64,000 nucleotides of DNA from AP-15 sp963772295 (GTDB lineage: Bacteria > Pseudomonadota > Alphaproteobacteria > ATCC43930 > CGMCC-115725). Position 1 is the stretch's first letter, and each line of letters starts with the position of its first letter. Below, piece by piece: positions 62,014 through 64,000 of the stretch. Below the pieces are notes generated by a model. The model worked only from the letters and a program-made list of their open reading frames with translations. It was not told the DNA's origin and ran no database searches. The stretch covers positions 1 through 64,000 of the forward strand of contig CAVYWO010000003.1 in assembly GCA_963772295.1 (NCBI GenBank), in the 5' to 3' direction. The position numbers and the translations under genes were made by a program.

Positions 62014-62175
62014 GGGATCTACGACAACATGAAGACGGCGGTCGAGGCGGTGTTCATCGGCAAGGATCGCCAGTTCAACCGCCGCCTTTTGCAGATGTGC
62101 GGGCAGTACCTGATCGAGCTCACCGCCTGCACGCCGGCGGGGTGGGAGAAGGGGCAAGTCGAGAACCAGAGCATG
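62014..62175 (+). pseudogene. IS21-family transposase (IstA) fragment
   Basis: GIYDNMKTAVEAVFIGKDRQ, FNRRLLQMCGQYLIELTACT, PAGWEKGQVENQS. This is the DDE-core region of IstA (YDN...KTAV; GWEKGQVEN). Only about 54 codons remain; both sides are repeats or other fragments. Confidence 0.7.
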
Positions 62176-62330
62176 CCCCGGCGAAGGCCGGGGTCGGAAA
62201 TACCCGCGAACGCCGGTTCGCGCCGCGGCTGCGGCAGGGGGGCGAGCGGCGCCTGTCCTCGGGCCGCGCCCCCGGGTCCGCGCTCTGCGCGGCCCGAGGG
62301 TAAATTCCGCGCGGACCCGGCGGACGGGCT
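62176..62330. repeat. GC-rich palindromic repeat patch
   Basis: GCCCCGGCGAAGGCCGGGGT, GCGAACGCCGGTTCGCGCCG, CCTGTCCTCGGGCCGCGCCC. Nested hairpins between the IS21 fragment and the cyclase C-terminal fragment. Confidence 0.5.
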
Positions 62331-62333
62331 GAA

Positions 62334-62469
62334 CGCCTGGCTGTGGCGCGAACAAGGCAAGCGCTCCGAGGCGCACGCGCTTCCGGCGCCGGTCTACGGC
62401 TGGTTCACCGAGGGGTTCGACACACTCGACCTGAAGGAGGCCAAGGCGCTGCTCACCGAGCTTGGCTGA
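62334..62469 (+). pseudogene. Cyclase-ATPase-TPR gene fragment, last 44 codons
   Basis: LNAWLWREQGKRSEAHALPA, PVYGWFTEGFDTLDLKEAKA, LLTELG, stop TGA at 62467-62469. Matches the C-terminus of the genes at 48125 and 58644 (APVYGWFTEGFDTFDLKEAK, ALLKELG), but on the opposite strand. A third remnant of the family. Confidence 0.7.
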
Positions 62470-62803
62470 CCCGCCAACGATCTCCCGCCCGGCACACTCC
62501 GCGCGATACTGCAACGACCGTCTGGCGGCTGGGATCATCGCGGTGCCGCAGGAAGTGATGGAAGCCGATCGGCGAGGCGAGATCCCGGTCGGGGGACGGA
62601 ACTGGCTGGCCGTCCTCCCGCATCACCTCCAGGCACAGCTCGATCGCCTCGCGGGCGTTCGCCTGCGATTATTCCAGGGTTTCGCCATAGGTCACGACCG
62701 GTGGCAGCTTAGGGCAGGTGACGGTGAACCCGCCTTCGGGTTCGGGGCGGAAGAGACAGAGATAGGCGATAAGCGCTTGCTTGCCTGGTACCCTTCGCTT
62801 CAT
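62453..62803 (-). pseudogene. HicB-type antitoxin with internal stop codon
   Basis: From ATG 62801-62803: MKRRVPGKQALIAYLCLFRP, EPEGGFTVTCPKLPPVVTYG, ETLE, then TAA (62669-62671), then in the same frame SQANAREAIELCLEVMREDG, QPVPSPDRDL. This is the HicB partial RNase-H pattern (GGFTVTCPxLPxVVTYGETLEE, ANAREAIELCLE). The TAA stands in place of the conserved residue after ETLE. No hicA gene is seen beside it. The frame is open past QPVP to a TGA at 62453-62455, which overlaps the cyclase fragment on the other strand. Confidence 0.7.
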
Positions 62804-62876
62804 CGAGTCCGATTTCATTGCGCACCATGCTCCGGGTTCGGGGTAATATCGCAGCCAAATCCCGTTTGTCGAAAGC

Positions 62877-62990
62877 GTGGAGCCCCTGGACATCGGCGTC
62901 TGGCTGCGCGGCCTGGGTCTCGAACCTTTCCGTCCGTCTGTCCTTCTCGGTGCCGATCGCCTCGGTGTGCTCCCTTCCTACGGGTGGGGT
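62877..62990 (+). pseudogene. Degenerate SAM-domain fragment
   Basis: From GTG 62877: MEPLDIGVWLRGLGLEPFRP, SVLLGADRLGVLPSYG. The first part equals the SAM start of the cyclase genes (DIAAWLRGLGLERYEP); the rest has shifted. It is on the plus strand, the same as the fragment at 62334. The DNA from 62991 to 63160 has no gene. Confidence 0.5.
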
Positions 62991-63160
62991 GACTTCGACA
63001 TCACCCGCATACCGTGGCCATCTGCGTTTATCGCGAGCCTTCGGCGTGCGCGCTCAACGGTATTTGCAGAACCTTCTGGACACCACCTTCGGCTCGCCGG
63101 AGGGCAGCGCCGGACCGGAAGGAGGGATCGTCACCATATTGTCCTGTCATGATAGGGTAG

Positions 63161-63432
63161 ATGAGGAATGGTGATGAACATGCACTCGAATTTCTCCTCG
63201 CCTTTGATGGCCGCCGCCATTGGCACAAAGGCGGCTATTGCGCGAAATTCGAGATCAGGCGGGGCCGGTCGATCACTGGCACCGGACAGAGAACGACCCC
63301 GGACGGCCCTACCCTTTCAAGGACGCCGGAACGCTGGTCGACGATTTCTTTGACGAGGTTGAGCGGGTTCTGAGAGAGCGCGGGATTCCGTTTACATTGA
63401 TCCGTGATGAAGCAAAAGACGGAAGGAATTGA
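63161..63432 (+). pseudogene. TumE-type (DUF6516) toxin, internal deletion with frameshift
   Basis: The frame from ATG 63161 reads NGDEHALEFLLAFDGRRHWH, KGGYCAKFEI, typical of the DUF6516/TumE start. The C-terminal part reads in the next frame: DHWHRTENDPGRPYPFKDAG, TLVDDFFDEVERVLRERGIP, FTLIRDE. About 35 residues of the middle of the family are missing between FEI and DHWHR, with a frame change at about 63258-63270. Two bases precede the antitoxin start, so the original toxin-antitoxin operon is clear. Confidence 0.6.
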
Positions 63433-63433
63433 G

Positions 63434-63811
63434 ATGGCCAAGTTCAAGATCCAGAGCCATCAGGCTCTACGGGAAGAAATGAGAGCGGTGGCTCGGGGAG
63501 AAAAGCCTGCGCCAAAGGACGCAGCCTTGCCAAGCTTCAACTCGGTGGAGGCGTTGATCCGCCTGCTGACCCCTGAAAACCGGGAACTGCTGGCTGTTAT
63601 TCGTGACAGGAAGCCTCAGTCAATTAACGAGCTGGCGGAGATGACCGGTCGCGCCGCGCCCAACTTGACCCGGACGCTTGCAAAGCTGGAGGCGGTCGGT
63701 TTCGTCCGTATGAAGACGGTGCAACGCCGCAAAGTGCCGACGCCGGCCGTGCATAAACTCCATGTCGAAATCGATCCGTTCTCTCAGAACGATCGCTTCG
63801 AGCTCGCGTGA
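63434..63811 (+). CDS. TumA-type antitoxin, winged-helix DNA-binding protein
   Basis: 125 residues from ATG 63434; GGAAGGA lies 6 bp before it. MarR/HVO_A0114-like winged helix: LIRLLTPENRELLAVIRDRK, PQSINELAEMTGRAAPNLTR (helix-turn-helix), TLAKLEAVGFVRMKTVQRRK (wing). This family sits directly after TumE-like (DUF6516) toxins. It should repress its promoter. The toxin gene upstream is broken, so the protein is now without partner. Confidence 0.75.
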   Translation: MAKFKIQSHQALREEMRAVARGEKPAPKDAALPSFNSVEALIRLLTPENRELLAVIRDRKPQSINELAEMTGRAAPNLTRTLAKLEAVGFVRMKTVQRRKVPTPAVHKLHVEIDPFSQNDRFELA

Positions 63812-63851
63812 CCACGCTGCATTTGATAGCGCACAAAGGAGACCAGGCCGC

Positions 63852-64000
63852 GTGACAAGGCCGAAGCCCACTGGCGCAAGAGGGGTTGGCGGGTTGATGC
63901 TCGGCGGTTCGCTCCCGTCCGCGTTGGGCAAGGCTGCAGAACGAACCCGCGCAGCCTTACGGCAGACCATCGGCCGGACCCTCGCCTGCCTTGGGCGGCG
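63852..64000 (+). CDS. Possible hypothetical protein, runs off the window
   Basis: GTG at 63852 with AAAGGAG 11 bp upstream opens 49 codons without stop: TRPKPTGARGVGGLMLGGSL, PSALGKAAERTRAALRQTIG. No family recognised. High GC makes open frames common here, so this may not be a gene. Confidence 0.3.
   Translation, partial: MTRPKPTGARGVGGLMLGGSLPSALGKAAERTRAALRQTIGRTLACLGR

Overview
The window is high-GC DNA of alphaproteobacterial character, probably Rhodospirillales or Hyphomicrobiales-like. This is inferred from gene content: CoxM/S/L-type molybdo-hydroxylase genes, AtuA/DUF4387, Liv/Urt-type ABC transport, SAM-domain adenylate cyclase-ATPases, DUF29, and several families of intergenic palindromic repeats. 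No rRNA, tRNA or CRISPR array was seen. The region is heavily rearranged: truncated genes abut each other, genes occur as complete copy plus fragment, and many repeats and insertion elements are present.

Layout. 1-13 kb is a glycosylation region: a GIY-YIG gene fragment, a truncated TPR/GT9-like gene, a collagen-like Gly-X-Thr repeat protein with a type I secretion-type C-terminus, a putative HELGH metallopeptidase, then a three-gene operon of very large multidomain enzymes (GT2 + GH130-like; procollagen-galactosyltransferase-type GT + sulfotransferase-like; GT2 + TPR + COLGALT-type GT + GT25 + FkbM methyltransferase + second methyltransferase), followed by a separate GT25 gene. 13-22 kb holds small secreted proteins (one ricin-type lectin), DUF29, a candidate Panacea toxin-antitoxin pair, a HicB-like gene with a hicA remnant, a long class A penicillin-binding protein, a cupin and a MoaD-like protein. 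22-25 kb is an insertion element whose transposase carries a DruA-like (DUF4338) N-terminal half. 25-29 kb is a xanthine dehydrogenase-family operon whose large subunit is frameshifted. 29-33.5 kb has a DUF1810-phosphoribosyltransferase fusion, DUF4387, AtuA-like and CmcJ-like genes. 33.5-46 kb is efflux: an RND adaptor and pump, two complementary broken AaeXAB-like loci, fragments of transketolase and fumC, DUF1275, and an intact IS630 copy.

46-64 kb: a TacA-TacT-type toxin-antitoxin pair, two large cyclase-ATPase-TPR regulator genes (one broken by a 38-nt deletion) with SAM-domain fragments around them, a branched-chain/urea-type ABC transporter operon with tandemly duplicated substrate-binding proteins, an IS21 fragment, a nonsense-mutated hicB, and a TumE/TumA-type pair whose toxin gene carries an internal deletion.

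The most interesting signal is at 1-12.8 kb: a secreted collagen-like protein next to enzymes with the domain arrangement of animal procollagen galactosyltransferases, which suggests a bacterial system for making a glycosylated and possibly sulfated and methylated collagen-like surface protein. The link is inference from proximity and domain content.
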